DNA from: an uncultured Muribaculaceae bacterium
Lineage (GTDB): Bacteria > Bacteroidota > Bacteroidia > Bacteroidales > Muribaculaceae
NCBI GenBank assembly: GCA_947625935.1
Contig: CANQQE010000018.1
Span: 1-56,431 of the forward strand
DNA: 56,431 nucleotides
Direction of reading: 5' to 3'
A program made the translations under genes and the position numbers. The notes beneath the pieces were generated by a model. It did not search any database and was not told where the DNA came from. It saw nothing but the letters and a program-made list of their open reading frames with translations. This document shows, one piece after another, positions 32,169 to 41,139 of the stretch. The first letter of the stretch is position 1; each line of letters starts with the position of its first letter.

Positions 32169-33527
32169 ATGGCAAAGATCAAAAGCAGATGGTTTTGTAG
32201 CGAATGCGGACATGAATCGCCCAAATGGGAAGGCCGGTGCTCCGAGTGCGGAGCATGGAACACGATGGTCGAAGAACGGGTGCCTGCCACTTCAGGAGGC
32301 CGTGCGACACAGCGGAGAACCAAAACTTCGCCCCGCAAAGTGTCAGAGATTGTCGCATCGGCCGAACAGCGTATACATATGCCCAGCGAGGAACTTAACC
32401 GCGTGCTTGGCGGCGGTCTCGTCGCAGGGTCTATGGTGCTTATCGGTGGCGAACCGGGTATTGGCAAATCGACGCTCGTGCTGCAAAACATTCTCTCCAT
32501 TAAATCCAAGCGCATCCTGTATGTGTCGGGAGAGGAAAGCGAGTCGCAACTTAAAATGCGCGCCGACCGCATCGGCCGGCAGAGCGACAACTGCTACATT
32601 GTCACCGACACATCCCTCGAAAACATATTCGACTATATCGCCGAGGTCAACCCCGAAATACTGATTGTAGACTCCATCCAGACAATCGCCTCCGACGCCA
32701 TAGAGTCGGCGGCGGGAAGCGTCAGCCAGGTGCGCGAATGCGCCGCGAGGCTCCTCCGCTACGCCAAAGAGTCGGGAGTCCCCGTGCTGCTTATCGGCCA
32801 CATCAACAAGGAGGGTAGCATAGCCGGGCCAAAGGTACTGGAGCATATCGTCGACGCCGTGCTGCAGTTTGAAGGCGACAGGCAATATATGTACCGCATA
32901 CTCCGCTCCATCAAAAACCGTTTTGGCAGCACATCAGAGTTAGGCATCTATGAAATGTGCCAGCGGGGACTGCGCGAGGTCGCCAACCCGTCCGAACTGC
33001 TGATGTCCCACTCATCGGAACGGCTTTCGGGGGTGTCTATCGGGGTGACTGTCGAGGGAGCGCGGCCATTGCTAATCGAGACACAGGCCCTGGTCAGCAC
33101 CGCGGCCTACGGCACGCCGCAACGCTCCGTCACCGGATTCGATTCCAAGCGCATGAATATGTTGCTCGCCGTACTCGAGAAACGCGTCGGGTTCAAACTC
33201 GCGCAGAAAGATGTGTTTCTAAACATCGCCGGCGGTCTTAAAGTCAATGACCCCGCTCTCGACCTTGCGGTCATATGCGCCATTCTGTCCTCTAACGTCG
33301 ACATGGCTATCCCCGCCGGATATTGCTGTGCGGGCGAAGTGGGACTGTCGGGAGAGATACGGCCCGTGACTCGCATTGAGCAACGGATTCTTGAAGCTCA
33401 GAAGCTCGGAATGACCGATATACTCGTCCCGGCAGGAAACCTCAAGGGATTCGACACCTCAAAATCGACAATCAACATCCATCAGGTAGCAAAGGTAGAA
33501 GAAGCCTTCCGAGAACTGTTCGCTTGA
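32169..33527 (+). CDS. radA: DNA repair protein RadA
   Basis: 452 residues from ATG 32169; the frame is open ten codons further up but overlaps a possible -7 box (TATTTTTG, 32132-32139). Domains: N-terminal C4 zinc finger (FCSECGHESPKWEGRCSECG), RecA-like ATPase with Walker A GGEPGIGKST, Walker B ILIVDSIQT, the RadA-specific KNRFGSTSE motif, and a C-terminal Lon-protease-like domain (about 290-450, GLKVNDPALDLAV) that has no protease activity in characterised relatives. RadA drives branch migration during recombinational repair. Confidence 0.96.
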   Translation: MAKIKSRWFCSECGHESPKWEGRCSECGAWNTMVEERVPATSGGRATQRRTKTSPRKVSEIVASAEQRIHMPSEELNRVLGGGLVAGSMVLIGGEPGIGKSTLVLQNILSIKSKRILYVSGEESESQLKMRADRIGRQSDNCYIVTDTSLENIFDYIAEVNPEILIVDSIQTIASDAIESAAGSVSQVRECAARLLRYAKESGVPVLLIGHINKEGSIAGPKVLEHIVDAVLQFEGDRQYMYRILRSIKNRFGSTSELGIYEMCQRGLREVANPSELLMSHSSERLSGVSIGVTVEGARPLLIETQALVSTAAYGTPQRSVTGFDSKRMNMLLAVLEKRVGFKLAQKDVFLNIAGGLKVNDPALDLAVICAILSSNVDMAIPAGYCCAGEVGLSGEIRPVTRIEQRILEAQKLGMTDILVPAGNLKGFDTSKSTINIHQVAKVEEAFRELFA

Positions 33528-33605
33528 TTTATATCTATTTTTCGTTACATTTTTTCATCATTCGCCCCATATTCGTCGTTTTATAAAGATTTTTTTTGCG
33601 ATTTA

Positions 33606-33638
33606 TTGCTCATTTTCCATTTTTTAGACTTATATTTG
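33606..33638 (+). promoter_or_regulatory. Promoter of the HU gene
   Basis: TTG at 33606-33608 and TATATTTG at 33631-33638, 22 bases apart, followed by CG. The region is extremely T-rich. Confidence 0.5.
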
Positions 33639-33678
33639 CGCATAACTAAAACACTAATCTATTTTTACCTAATTAATT

Positions 33679-33951
33679 ATGAACAAGACTGAACTTATCA
33701 ATGCCATCGCCGAAAAGGCAGGGCTAACCAAAGTTGACGCTAAAAACGCACTCGATGCCGCCACAACTGCTATCGCCGATGCTCTCGCCGCTAACGACAA
33801 AATCACCCTTATCGGTTTCGGGACTTTCTCTGTGGCTGAAAAAGGCGCTCGCACAGGTATCAACCCCCGCACTAAAGAAAAAATTGAAATTCCCGCTCGC
33901 AAACAGATTAAATTCAAAGCCGGTGCTGAACTGAACGACAAGGTCAAATAA
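33679..33951 (+). CDS. hup: HU-family DNA-binding protein
   Basis: 90 residues. MNKTELINAIAEKAGLTKVD, a DAATTAIADALAANDKITLI segment, GFGTFSVAEKGARTGINPRT and IPARKQIKFKAGAELNDKV match HU. Homodimeric HU bends and compacts DNA. The loop NPRTKEKIEIPA contains the Pro that inserts into the minor groove. It is a single gene with its own promoter and terminator. Confidence 0.97.
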   Translation: MNKTELINAIAEKAGLTKVDAKNALDAATTAIADALAANDKITLIGFGTFSVAEKGARTGINPRTKEKIEIPARKQIKFKAGAELNDKVK

Positions 33952-34001
33952 CCCCCCCATTGGGATATTTTGTGATTTAAAAGGAATTTAAGAGACAAAC
34001 G

Positions 34002-34039
34002 GCAGTGCCGCGAACCCGTTGGGGTATTCGCGGCACTGC
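34002..34039. terminator. 13-bp perfect hairpin between HU and rubrerythrin genes
   Basis: GCAGTGCCGCGAA (34002-34014) and TTCGCGGCACTGC (34027-34039), loop 12 bases. It is placed between two convergent genes and most likely ends both, although T runs are short. Confidence 0.75.
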
Positions 34040-34065
34040 TGCTATTGTGTATATATGTCAAGTGT

Positions 34066-34647
34066 TTACAGATTGTTCATCTTGCGCTCAAACCATCCCT
34101 GATCCGCACCGCACACCGGGCACTTCTTGGGTGCGCTGTTGCCTGTATAGACCCAGCCGCAACGACGGCATTGCCACTCTATGACCTCCGCACTCGAGAA
34201 CTCCGTACCGGTCTCGAGACGTTCAAGCAATTTCAGGTAACGCTTCTCATGCTCAACCTCTACGCTTGCGATGTTTTTGAACATAACTGCGATGTCGTTG
34301 AAGCCCTCGGCCTTGGCCGTCTCAGCGAAACTGCTGTACAGATCGCTCCACTCCTCATGCTCTCCCGCAGCAGCCTCGCGCAGATTGGTCATCGTGTCGG
34401 CCACAACGCCGGCGGGGTAAGCGGCTTTTATCTCAACCATTCCACCTTCGAGACGCGAGAAAAACTGTTTGGCGTGCTGGAGTTCCTGTTCCGCGGTAAT
34501 CATGAAGATTTCAGCGATTTGCTCATAACCTTCTTCGATAGCCTTTTGGGCAAACAAAGTGTAGCGGCCGCGAGCCTGGCTCTCGCCTGCGAACGAAGCA
34601 AGCAGATTGTGTTCGGTCTGCGTGCCTTTTATACTTTTCCTATCCAT
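34066..34647 (-). CDS. rbr: Rubrerythrin
   Basis: 193 residues: a ferritin-like four-helix domain with the diiron ligands in GESQARGRY, AEQELQHAKQFF, HEEWSDLY and VEVEHEKRY, and a C-terminal rubredoxin-like domain with two Cys pairs (CRRCGW and CPVCGA). It reduces hydrogen peroxide in anaerobes using electrons from rubredoxin or NADH systems. No promoter box was found in the 100 bases upstream. Functionally it complements the flavoprotein at 14671. Confidence 0.96.
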   Translation of the reverse strand: MDRKSIKGTQTEHNLLASFAGESQARGRYTLFAQKAIEEGYEQIAEIFMITAEQELQHAKQFFSRLEGGMVEIKAAYPAGVVADTMTNLREAAAGEHEEWSDLYSSFAETAKAEGFNDIAVMFKNIASVEVEHEKRYLKLLERLETGTEFSSAEVIEWQCRRCGWVYTGNSAPKKCPVCGADQGWFERKMNNL

Positions 34648-34747
34648 ATCAATGATAATTTAATTCTTTCTGTGTTTAATATTAAAAACGCTCGAGACTC
34701 CGGCATTGTTCATTCTGTAGCGGATTAATTTTGCCTCGTCAAGCAAA

Positions 34748-34785
34748 AAAAAGAGTCACGGCCCGGTCATGTCGTGACTCTTTTT
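34748..34785. terminator. Bidirectional terminator between rubrerythrin and BspA-like genes
   Basis: AAAAAGAGTCACG (34748-34760) pairs with CGTGACTCTTTTT (34773-34785); both strands read into a T run. It ends the minus-strand BspA-like transcript. Confidence 0.9.
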
Positions 34786-34812
34786 ATCTGATCACCTTAT
34801 TTATTATATTTA

Positions 34813-37800
34813 TTATTTAACTGCGATTTTTGCGGTCTGCTTGGCACCGTCGGCAAAGACTGCCTCGATGACATAGACACCGGCTGCACCCTCAACGGTA
34901 ACAGTCGCGCCGGCAGCTACATTGTCGGTCAACACGAGCGAACCGTTGGCTGCGTAAACGTTGACAGCGGCTGCATCGGTAACGGTGAACGATTTGCCGG
35001 CAACGAGCACGCGGTCATAAGCGGCCTTCTCGTTGACGATATTGTCAGCAACGCCGCTGGGTTTCACCGAACCCTCGAAGTTCACGGGAACAACACCGTA
35101 ACCTTCTGCGCCGGGAACAATCATCTCGGGGGTAGGAACGTCAGCACCAAGTTTGATGCGCTTGATACCGGTCTGGTGCAGCGGGTTTTCAGCGTTGTAG
35201 TCCTCAGCCCAGGCATAGTGGCCGTCGGTACCCTTTTCGAGGTCTTCGAGGTTCTTGGCTGTGGGAGCGCGGTGGCACCAGTAGAGATACTGACCGTTTT
35301 CGTCGGGTGAAAGCTGAGGGATGCCGACGTGCTCAACGCCTGCGCCTTCCCAGCATACGGGTGAACCGTCGATCAGCACCGGGTTCAGGTCAGCGAGCTT
35401 GCTGGGGTTGGGTGTAGCGAGCACATCGTCCATATTGAAACGATAAAGACCACCCTTGAACTCACCGCCGTTGGCCATTTCAATGTATGCGTAGAGATGC
35501 TTGTTTACCTCATCGATATAGAATGTCGAGATAACCGGGCCGGCGTTGACAAACATCGGGTCGAGACCGGTAGCGGGGCCGGCTGCGGCTGCCGAGCCGA
35601 TATGCTCCTCTTTGAAACGGAACAAGCCCTGGCCGTTGGTCTTCATTGCAACCCAGTAGAGAGGTTCAGGCTCTCCGGCGGCATTCTTGTCTTGAGTGAT
35701 GGCGAAACCGGCCTTGATGCAACCGTAAGTCCAGGGATTGCCGTAATAGTTCATCCAGTTGTTTTCCATCCATGACTCATAGTCCTGAGGAAGTGCGATG
35801 GCGCCTGCGGGAATCTTGCGGATGCAGACGTTGCGGTCGTTGACATAAAGAGTCTCGCCGTAGATATAGAGACCAAACGGATCTTTATAAGCGTTGTTGC
35901 CGGCGTTGTCAAGCACAGTGGCCTGGAACACATTGCCGTCCACGCGGGAGATGTAGAACAGCTTGCCGTCGCCCTCGTTGGCAGCGGTTGCCGAGTAATA
36001 CCATTTCTTACCTGCGCACGCGCCATAGATGCGGTTCTTGAACTGGATGAGCTGGAAAGTATGGAACATACCGCCCACGTCGTAAGTATCGCTGTTCTTA
36101 TCGGCATATGCGCAATGGATGTTACCGTCAGTGCCTGCATAGTAGAGACCGGCGGGCATTCCCATGTCAAGACCGCCTTCAGCGAGGTTGGCGTCACCCT
36201 TGATGGTCAGGTAGCTCCAGCCGTCGGCTGCCTTGTATGCGCCGACCAAAGCCTCGGGGACTGTGACGGTGATGGGGGTCGATTCGGTAAACACGCCTAC
36301 ACCGAGAGCGGCGGGAGTGTGGGCAGCCACGGTAAGTTCCATCGGGGTGATGCCTGCGAAGGCGTCAGCCTCTATGATCACCAGAATCTTGCCCAGGTCA
36401 AGCGACTTCAGCGAGGTGCAGTCCTTGAACGACTCCTGACGGACGATGGTTATATCGTCGGTGCGGTTATATTTGGTGAGAGCCGAGCAGCCTGAGCAGA
36501 TGCCGAAAGGTACCTCTTTTCCGCCAACGGTCACTTCCTCGAGAGCCTTGCAATCTTTCAGAAGATAGCGGCCCAAAGTGCCTGAAACTGCGATATTTTT
36601 GATGCTGGTGCCCGACAGCGAATAGTCGCCGTAGACATTGGCCTTGGCGAGATTGATTTCTGTCAGGTTTTTCGCTCCATAGAAAGCGTAAGCGTCAAGC
36701 TCCAGAGCTTCAGCGTCGGCAAAGACGGTTGCGGGGTTAGCGGCGGGATAGTTCAGAATCTTGGTGCCGTCGATAGTGGCAAGCGCGCCGGTGGGAAGCA
36801 CCTTGTAAGCCTCGTTACCCTCTGCGACAGTATATTTGGCCAATGCGGGGCAGTCCATAAACGCTGCCGAACCGATTGACTTCACTGTAGCCGGAAGGTT
36901 AAACGCGGTCACTGTCTTGTTTTTGGCGAAAGCCTGGGTGCCGATGGTCTCGACAGCCGCGGGGAGAGTAAGCTCACCCTCAAAGGCCGTGCCGCTGAAA
37001 GCATATGCGCCTATGCCGGTCAGAGCCGAGGGCCATGTGATGTTCTTGACACCTGCGTTATAGAAGGCCATGTCACCGATTTTGGTCACATTGTCGCCCA
37101 TCTTCACGTCGGCGAGAGCCTTGCAGTTATTGAATACCGACGAACCGATAGCGGTCACACCGGCGGGAATGTCGATTGAGGTCAGGCCGGTGTTAAGGAA
37201 CGCCTGGTCGCCGAGCGATGTCAATGCGGCGGGAAGTACCACCTCGGCCAGAAGCGTACAGTTCTGGAACGAATAGCTCGGAATTTCGGTGATGGCGTCG
37301 TTGCCGTAAACCACTTTGGCCAATTTGGCAGAGCCGGGGAAAGGCAGAGCCGCAGGGCCGCTCGCGCCGGCGGTAGTCACAGGGCGGTTGATGTAAAGCT
37401 CAACGACACCGCGGTCAGCAGCCTTGCTCGTACCCCAGATGTTTGCGCCTACCTCGATTGGAGTTGCCGACTGCTCGAAGGTGATTTTGGCGAGCGAAGT
37501 ACAGTTCTGGAACATATTGGCGGGCAAAGAGGTCACGCCGGCGGGTATCGATACCGACTCAAGCGCAAGACATCCGCTGAAAGCGTCCTGGTTAAACTTG
37601 GTCATGTTGGCCGGAAGCACAACCGACTTCAGCGCCGAACAGTTCTGGAAACAGCCGCGGGGAGTGTTGGGTATATCTGCCGGCAGCACAATGCTCGTTG
37701 TCTTGTCATTGGGGTTATCAGCACTCTTACCCTTAAATGCCGACCCGTTGATGGCCTGCACATTATAGGTCTTACCCTCATACTCGACGGTAGCAGGGAT

Positions 37801-37992
37801 CACGATGTCACCTTCATAAAAAGATTTGTCAGGTTTTGGAGCGACTGTAGCCTTGCTCCCGGAGGTGGTGTAAGTGATGCCGTCGACCGTGATCGTAGCC
37901 GCGTTGACTCCGAATATCGTCGCAAAAGCCATCATCGACACCGCAGTCGCGCGACCAAGCGCGCGTAACTTCAACTGTGTAGTCATGTTCAA
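34813..37992 (-). CDS. Secreted BspA-like leucine-rich repeat protein with sorting tail
   Basis: 1059 residues; ATG two codons later is an alternative start. A signal peptide (ending near residue 31, FGVNAA) is followed by about a dozen LRR_5/BspA repeats (roughly 40-600), e.g. LPANMTKFNQDAFSGC, SIPAGVTSLPANMFQNC and KIGDMAFYNAGVKNITWPS. A non-repeat region (about 610-985) with Trp/Tyr-rich stretches follows, perhaps a beta-propeller. The C-terminal 65 residues (AAVNVYAANGSLVLTDNV, AGVYVIEAVF, ending KIAVK) look like a type-IX secretion sorting domain. It is probably a surface adhesin or binding protein; the ligand is unknown. Confidence 0.85.
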   Translation of the reverse strand: MNMTTQLKLRALGRATAVSMMAFATIFGVNAATITVDGITYTTSGSKATVAPKPDKSFYEGDIVIPATVEYEGKTYNVQAINGSAFKGKSADNPNDKTTSIVLPADIPNTPRGCFQNCSALKSVVLPANMTKFNQDAFSGCLALESVSIPAGVTSLPANMFQNCTSLAKITFEQSATPIEVGANIWGTSKAADRGVVELYINRPVTTAGASGPAALPFPGSAKLAKVVYGNDAITEIPSYSFQNCTLLAEVVLPAALTSLGDQAFLNTGLTSIDIPAGVTAIGSSVFNNCKALADVKMGDNVTKIGDMAFYNAGVKNITWPSALTGIGAYAFSGTAFEGELTLPAAVETIGTQAFAKNKTVTAFNLPATVKSIGSAAFMDCPALAKYTVAEGNEAYKVLPTGALATIDGTKILNYPAANPATVFADAEALELDAYAFYGAKNLTEINLAKANVYGDYSLSGTSIKNIAVSGTLGRYLLKDCKALEEVTVGGKEVPFGICSGCSALTKYNRTDDITIVRQESFKDCTSLKSLDLGKILVIIEADAFAGITPMELTVAAHTPAALGVGVFTESTPITVTVPEALVGAYKAADGWSYLTIKGDANLAEGGLDMGMPAGLYYAGTDGNIHCAYADKNSDTYDVGGMFHTFQLIQFKNRIYGACAGKKWYYSATAANEGDGKLFYISRVDGNVFQATVLDNAGNNAYKDPFGLYIYGETLYVNDRNVCIRKIPAGAIALPQDYESWMENNWMNYYGNPWTYGCIKAGFAITQDKNAAGEPEPLYWVAMKTNGQGLFRFKEEHIGSAAAAGPATGLDPMFVNAGPVISTFYIDEVNKHLYAYIEMANGGEFKGGLYRFNMDDVLATPNPSKLADLNPVLIDGSPVCWEGAGVEHVGIPQLSPDENGQYLYWCHRAPTAKNLEDLEKGTDGHYAWAEDYNAENPLHQTGIKRIKLGADVPTPEMIVPGAEGYGVVPVNFEGSVKPSGVADNIVNEKAAYDRVLVAGKSFTVTDAAAVNVYAANGSLVLTDNVAAGATVTVEGAAGVYVIEAVFADGAKQTAKIAVK

Positions 37993-38405
37993 TATTGATG
38001 AATGGTTAGTAATTAGTTATTTTCAATATGTTTGATAAAATGGTTCTCATGGTCATCAACAGGCACAACTCGCCCGTTAATTTCACAAAAGTAATACCTA
38101 TTTCCCGAAATCCAACTATCCGAAAAACAAAATATCACAAAATTTCACTAACGATTCAAAACAAAAGTTAAACAAAGCCGCATAACAATCCCCTCTCGCA
38201 AGGTCGAGCTTGCAACCGAAACAAAAATCCATTATATTCGCAAACGAAAGTAGTCGCCGACGGCTGTAAAGACAAAATCTACAAAGGCACACATCTCACA
38301 TACCCCCGGGATGAGGCAAAAATTTAACGCTCGCAATGAGGCGATTATAAAATTTATATATATCTTCGCGGTAATAAGTTAACCAATTAAAACACATTTC
38401 ATATT
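37993..38405. other. Divergent intergenic region with promoters
   Basis: 413 bases without a gene, AT-rich. On the minus strand, CAA at 38113-38115 (TTG) and TACTTTTG at 38086-38093, 19-20 bases apart, form the promoter of the BspA-like gene. On the plus strand TTG 38210-38212 with TATATTCG 38233-38240 and, nearer the gene, TATCTTCG at 38361-38368 are candidate promoters for the 38406 gene, suggesting two start sites. No other structure is seen. Confidence 0.5.
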
Positions 38406-40415
38406 ATGAAAAAACTTCTACTCTCTATCTTTGCGGTAGCAGCCGCAGGTTGCGGCTGCTACTCGGCCGCGGCCGAAACCACAATCTCGTTTGGAACCGA
38501 TAATGCGAGTTTAGGTGGCAACAACACAGTTAGCGATATAACATCGACTACTTTAAAGTCGGGCGACATCTCCATTTCGTTCGCCAAAGGCAACTCAAGC
38601 AATACCCCGGCATATAACAAGAGCGGCGAAATCAGACTCTACGGCGGGAAAAGCAGTTCAGTGTTAGACGGAAACACGATGACCATATCATCGACCTCTA
38701 ACATAAAGAGCATTGACCTGACAGCCGGCAGCAATTGCACATGGGGTACCTTAACCGCCAATACCGGTAAAATAACCGTTGACAACAGCCACAATGCGAC
38801 CTGGACAGGAGATGCAAAATCAGTTGTATTCACCGCCAGCAGGAACTCGGATGCCTCTGGGACATCGACACAATGGCGCATGAAGTCAGCCAAGATAACG
38901 ACTGGCGACGCTCCGGTTGAAACCAAGTGCGCCACGCCCACTTTCAGTCCCGCCGAAGGTGCTGTCGAGGCCGGAACCGTTGTCACGATTTCTTGCGCTA
39001 CAGCCGACGCATACACCCGCCTGAACGTTGCAGCTCTCGCCAACAATGCCGAGACCGAAGTATTCACCGTGGCTTTCGAGCCGGTTGTGACATATGTCAA
39101 CGGAGCTAACGTTTATATCCACGACGGCGAGAAATACGGTCTTATTTTCAAATATGACTCTGGACTCAATGCAGGCGACAAAGTTGCCGCCAACTGGAAA
39201 TCGACCATCAAAAACTACTCCAATCTTTACGAGTTTATTCCCGCGGCGACACTCTCTGCCAACGGCACAGCCGATGTTCCCGCACCTGTCGAGATAACCC
39301 CGGCCCAGCTCACAGCCGACAACCAGTCGATGATCGTGACCATGAACAACGTTGTCCTCGCCTCAGCCACCCCGGCCGAGACAGTCACCGGCTCAGCACG
39401 CGGATACAAAGGCACAGTTGACGGCACGGAAATCAATCTCTTCAACAACTTCAAGAACACTTCGGTCGAAGCCGGCACCTACAACATCACCGGCATTATC
39501 GGAGTTTACAACACCACCGTACAGCTCCAGCCCATCTCTTTCGAGAAAGTCCAGGTTGTCGAGACCAAATGCGCCACCCCTACGTTTAGCCACAACGCCG
39601 GCGTGATTGCCAAAGGCACCGAGGTCACAATCTCATGCTCCACTGAAGGCTCTACCCTGATGTACACCGTCAACGACGAAATCTTCGAGAGCGAGACCAG
39701 CACCGCTACCGTCACTATCAACGAGACCACCACCATATCTGCTGTCGCTTCAAAGACCGGCCTTGAAGACAGCGACGAAGCCAACGTGACCTACATCGTC
39801 AACCAACAAGGCGGCGACGACCCCGTTGAAGGCACCGCCATTTTCAAAGTTTCCACCGTTACCGATCCCGCCAATGGAGCAGTGTTCGTCCACAACACGG
39901 ATGGCAATCTGATAGACCAGTCATTCACCGACAACGGCGTGACATTGGCTTTCACCGCCGACAACCCCAGCAATAAGGTGGGCATATTCAACAGCGAGAA
40001 AGAAGTCCGCTGGTACGCCAACAACTTCATAACCATCACTCCCGCCCAAAAGACCGCTATCACAGAAATCTATGTGCGCACCGTAGCCAACTCTAAAGGC
40101 AACTTCACTGCGACAGTCAATGGCAAGGAGCTTGGAACGGTTTCAGGAACAGGTGTAGGCGCAACCAACCCCATCACTTGGACAGGAGCTACCAACGCCC
40201 CGATTTTGCTGACCCCCAATGCCCAGATACGTTTCAGCTACATGACAGTCACATTCAAAGAAGACACCACAGGTGTTGAGGATATGACCGTAGCCGACGA
40301 AAACGCCCCCGTTGAATACTACAACCTTCAGGGAATACGCATCAGCGAGCCCGCAGCCGGCAGCATGGTTATCCGCCGTCAGGGCAACACCGTCACCAAA
40401 GTGCTTGTGAAATAA
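38406..40415 (+). CDS. Secreted multi-domain protein with chitobiase-like and OB-like modules
   Basis: 669 residues. The signal peptide ends AAA near residue 23; AAAGC could also be read as a lipobox. The N-terminal beta region covers about 24-165. ETKCATPTFSPAEG at about 172 begins a chitobiase C-terminal-like repeat that breaks off after ISCATADA, where a fold resembling an OB domain begins (NVYIHDGEKYGLIFKYDSG). A second complete repeat starts at about 386 (ETKCATPTFSHNAG). The last 30 residues (YYNLQGIRISEPAAGSMVIR, ending KVLVK) are a Bacteroidales C-terminal sorting motif. Function unknown; carbohydrate or nucleic-acid binding at the surface is possible. Confidence 0.78.
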   Translation: MKKLLLSIFAVAAAGCGCYSAAAETTISFGTDNASLGGNNTVSDITSTTLKSGDISISFAKGNSSNTPAYNKSGEIRLYGGKSSSVLDGNTMTISSTSNIKSIDLTAGSNCTWGTLTANTGKITVDNSHNATWTGDAKSVVFTASRNSDASGTSTQWRMKSAKITTGDAPVETKCATPTFSPAEGAVEAGTVVTISCATADAYTRLNVAALANNAETEVFTVAFEPVVTYVNGANVYIHDGEKYGLIFKYDSGLNAGDKVAANWKSTIKNYSNLYEFIPAATLSANGTADVPAPVEITPAQLTADNQSMIVTMNNVVLASATPAETVTGSARGYKGTVDGTEINLFNNFKNTSVEAGTYNITGIIGVYNTTVQLQPISFEKVQVVETKCATPTFSHNAGVIAKGTEVTISCSTEGSTLMYTVNDEIFESETSTATVTINETTTISAVASKTGLEDSDEANVTYIVNQQGGDDPVEGTAIFKVSTVTDPANGAVFVHNTDGNLIDQSFTDNGVTLAFTADNPSNKVGIFNSEKEVRWYANNFITITPAQKTAITEIYVRTVANSKGNFTATVNGKELGTVSGTGVGATNPITWTGATNAPILLTPNAQIRFSYMTVTFKEDTTGVEDMTVADENAPVEYYNLQGIRISEPAAGSMVIRRQGNTVTKVLVK

Positions 40416-40442
40416 ACCACACATCCACCAACCCATACAGCC

Positions 40443-40477
40443 AACCCCGCCGGCCTCGCCGCGCGGGGTTGCTTTTT
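40443..40477 (+). terminator. Terminator after the 38406 gene
   Basis: AACCCCGC (40443-40450) and GCGGGGTT (40463-40470) with a 12-base loop, followed by GCTTTTT. Confidence 0.88.
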
Positions 40478-40494
40478 CGCCCCTCCACCGGTAG

Positions 40495-40514
40495 GGCTTG
40501 CCCATGGGCAAGCC
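40495..40514. repeat. 20-bp perfect palindrome
   Basis: GGCTTGCCCATGGGCAAGCC is fully self-complementary with no spacer. Its right half continues into GCCGCCC, and GGCAAGCCGCCC recurs at 40616-40627 in the next hairpin. Confidence 0.6.
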
Positions 40515-40595
40515 GCCCCCACCCCCCCGGCATCGTGACATCGTTGAATGACCACCTTACCCGGTATGTCCTGGCCGTCCGCTGCGGTTTGCGTG

Positions 40596-40631
40596 GTGCG
40601 GGCGGCTTTCTCACCGGCAAGCCGCCCGCAC
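40596..40631. repeat. 13-bp perfect GC-rich hairpin
   Basis: GTGCGGGCGGCTT (40596-40608) pairs with AAGCCGCCCGCAC (40619-40631), loop ten bases. It sits directly before the bL31 terminator, and no ORF explains it. Confidence 0.55.
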
Positions 40632-40669
40632 AAAAAAGCGTCCGCCCCGGCGATCTCGGGGCGGACGCT
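40632..40669 (-). terminator. Terminator of the bL31 gene
   Basis: On the minus strand AGCGTCCGCCCC (complement of 40658-40669) and GGGGCGGACGCT form a 12-bp stem with nine-base loop, followed by TTTTT (complement of 40632-40637). Confidence 0.92.
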
Positions 40670-40692
40670 GTCAAAAGGCTATTTCTAACCTG

Positions 40693-40950
40693 TTATTTCT
40701 TCTTGTTACGGTTACCGTAGCGGCTCATGAACTTATCAACGCGGCCGGCAGTGTCGACGAGCTTCTGCTTACCGGTGAAGAAGGGGTGAGACGCGCTTGT
40801 GATTTCAAGCTTTACCAAGGGGTAAGTCACGCCATCAACTTCGATTGTTTCCTTTGAGGCAACAGTAGAGCGAGTGATAAAGATTTCGTCGTTTGACATA
40901 TCTTTGAACACCACTTCGCGGTAGTTGGAGGGATGGATGTCTTTTTTCAT
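40693..40950 (-). CDS. rpmE2: Ribosomal protein bL31, type B
   Basis: 85 residues. [37 protein letters not shown] and [20 protein letters not shown] identify bL31. It lacks the CxxC pairs and is the type B, zinc-independent form. In many bacteria it replaces the zinc form during zinc shortage and is then regulated by Zur; here a strong constitutive-looking promoter (41028-41058) stands about 70 bases upstream, so it may be the only form. Confidence 0.96.
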   Translation of the reverse strand: MKKDIHPSNYREVVFKDMSNDEIFITRSTVASKETIEVDGVTYPLVKLEITSASHPFFTGKQKLVDTAGRVDKFMSRYGNRNKKK

Positions 40951-41027
40951 CTTGTCGTTATGATTTTATCGTTTTATTAATCAATGATTTGTATCCGCTG
41001 GTAAGGCGATATTGTCGTAATGGCTTG

Positions 41028-41058
41028 CAAATTTAGCCATTATTTTTCACCCGCCAAA
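41028..41058 (-). promoter_or_regulatory. Promoter of the bL31 gene
   Basis: Minus-strand TTTG (complement of 41055-41058) and TAAATTTG (complement of 41028-41035) are 19 bases apart; CA follows. Leader about 70 bases. Confidence 0.65.
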
Positions 41059-41139
41059 ATTTTTCAATCATCTTTTGGAACTTTTTTCGTCATCAACACG
41101 TTTCAATTGAACTAATACAAACTGCTTAACACGTTTATC

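Noticed and set aside
33540-33640. Very T-rich stretch before the HU gene as a terminator of radA
   Set aside because: I found no stable GC stem in it. The T-rich sequence is better explained as promoter DNA of the HU gene.
34045-34728. 227-residue plus-strand frame
   Set aside because: It is antisense to rubrerythrin, which has all iron ligands. The frame is a codon-composition shadow.
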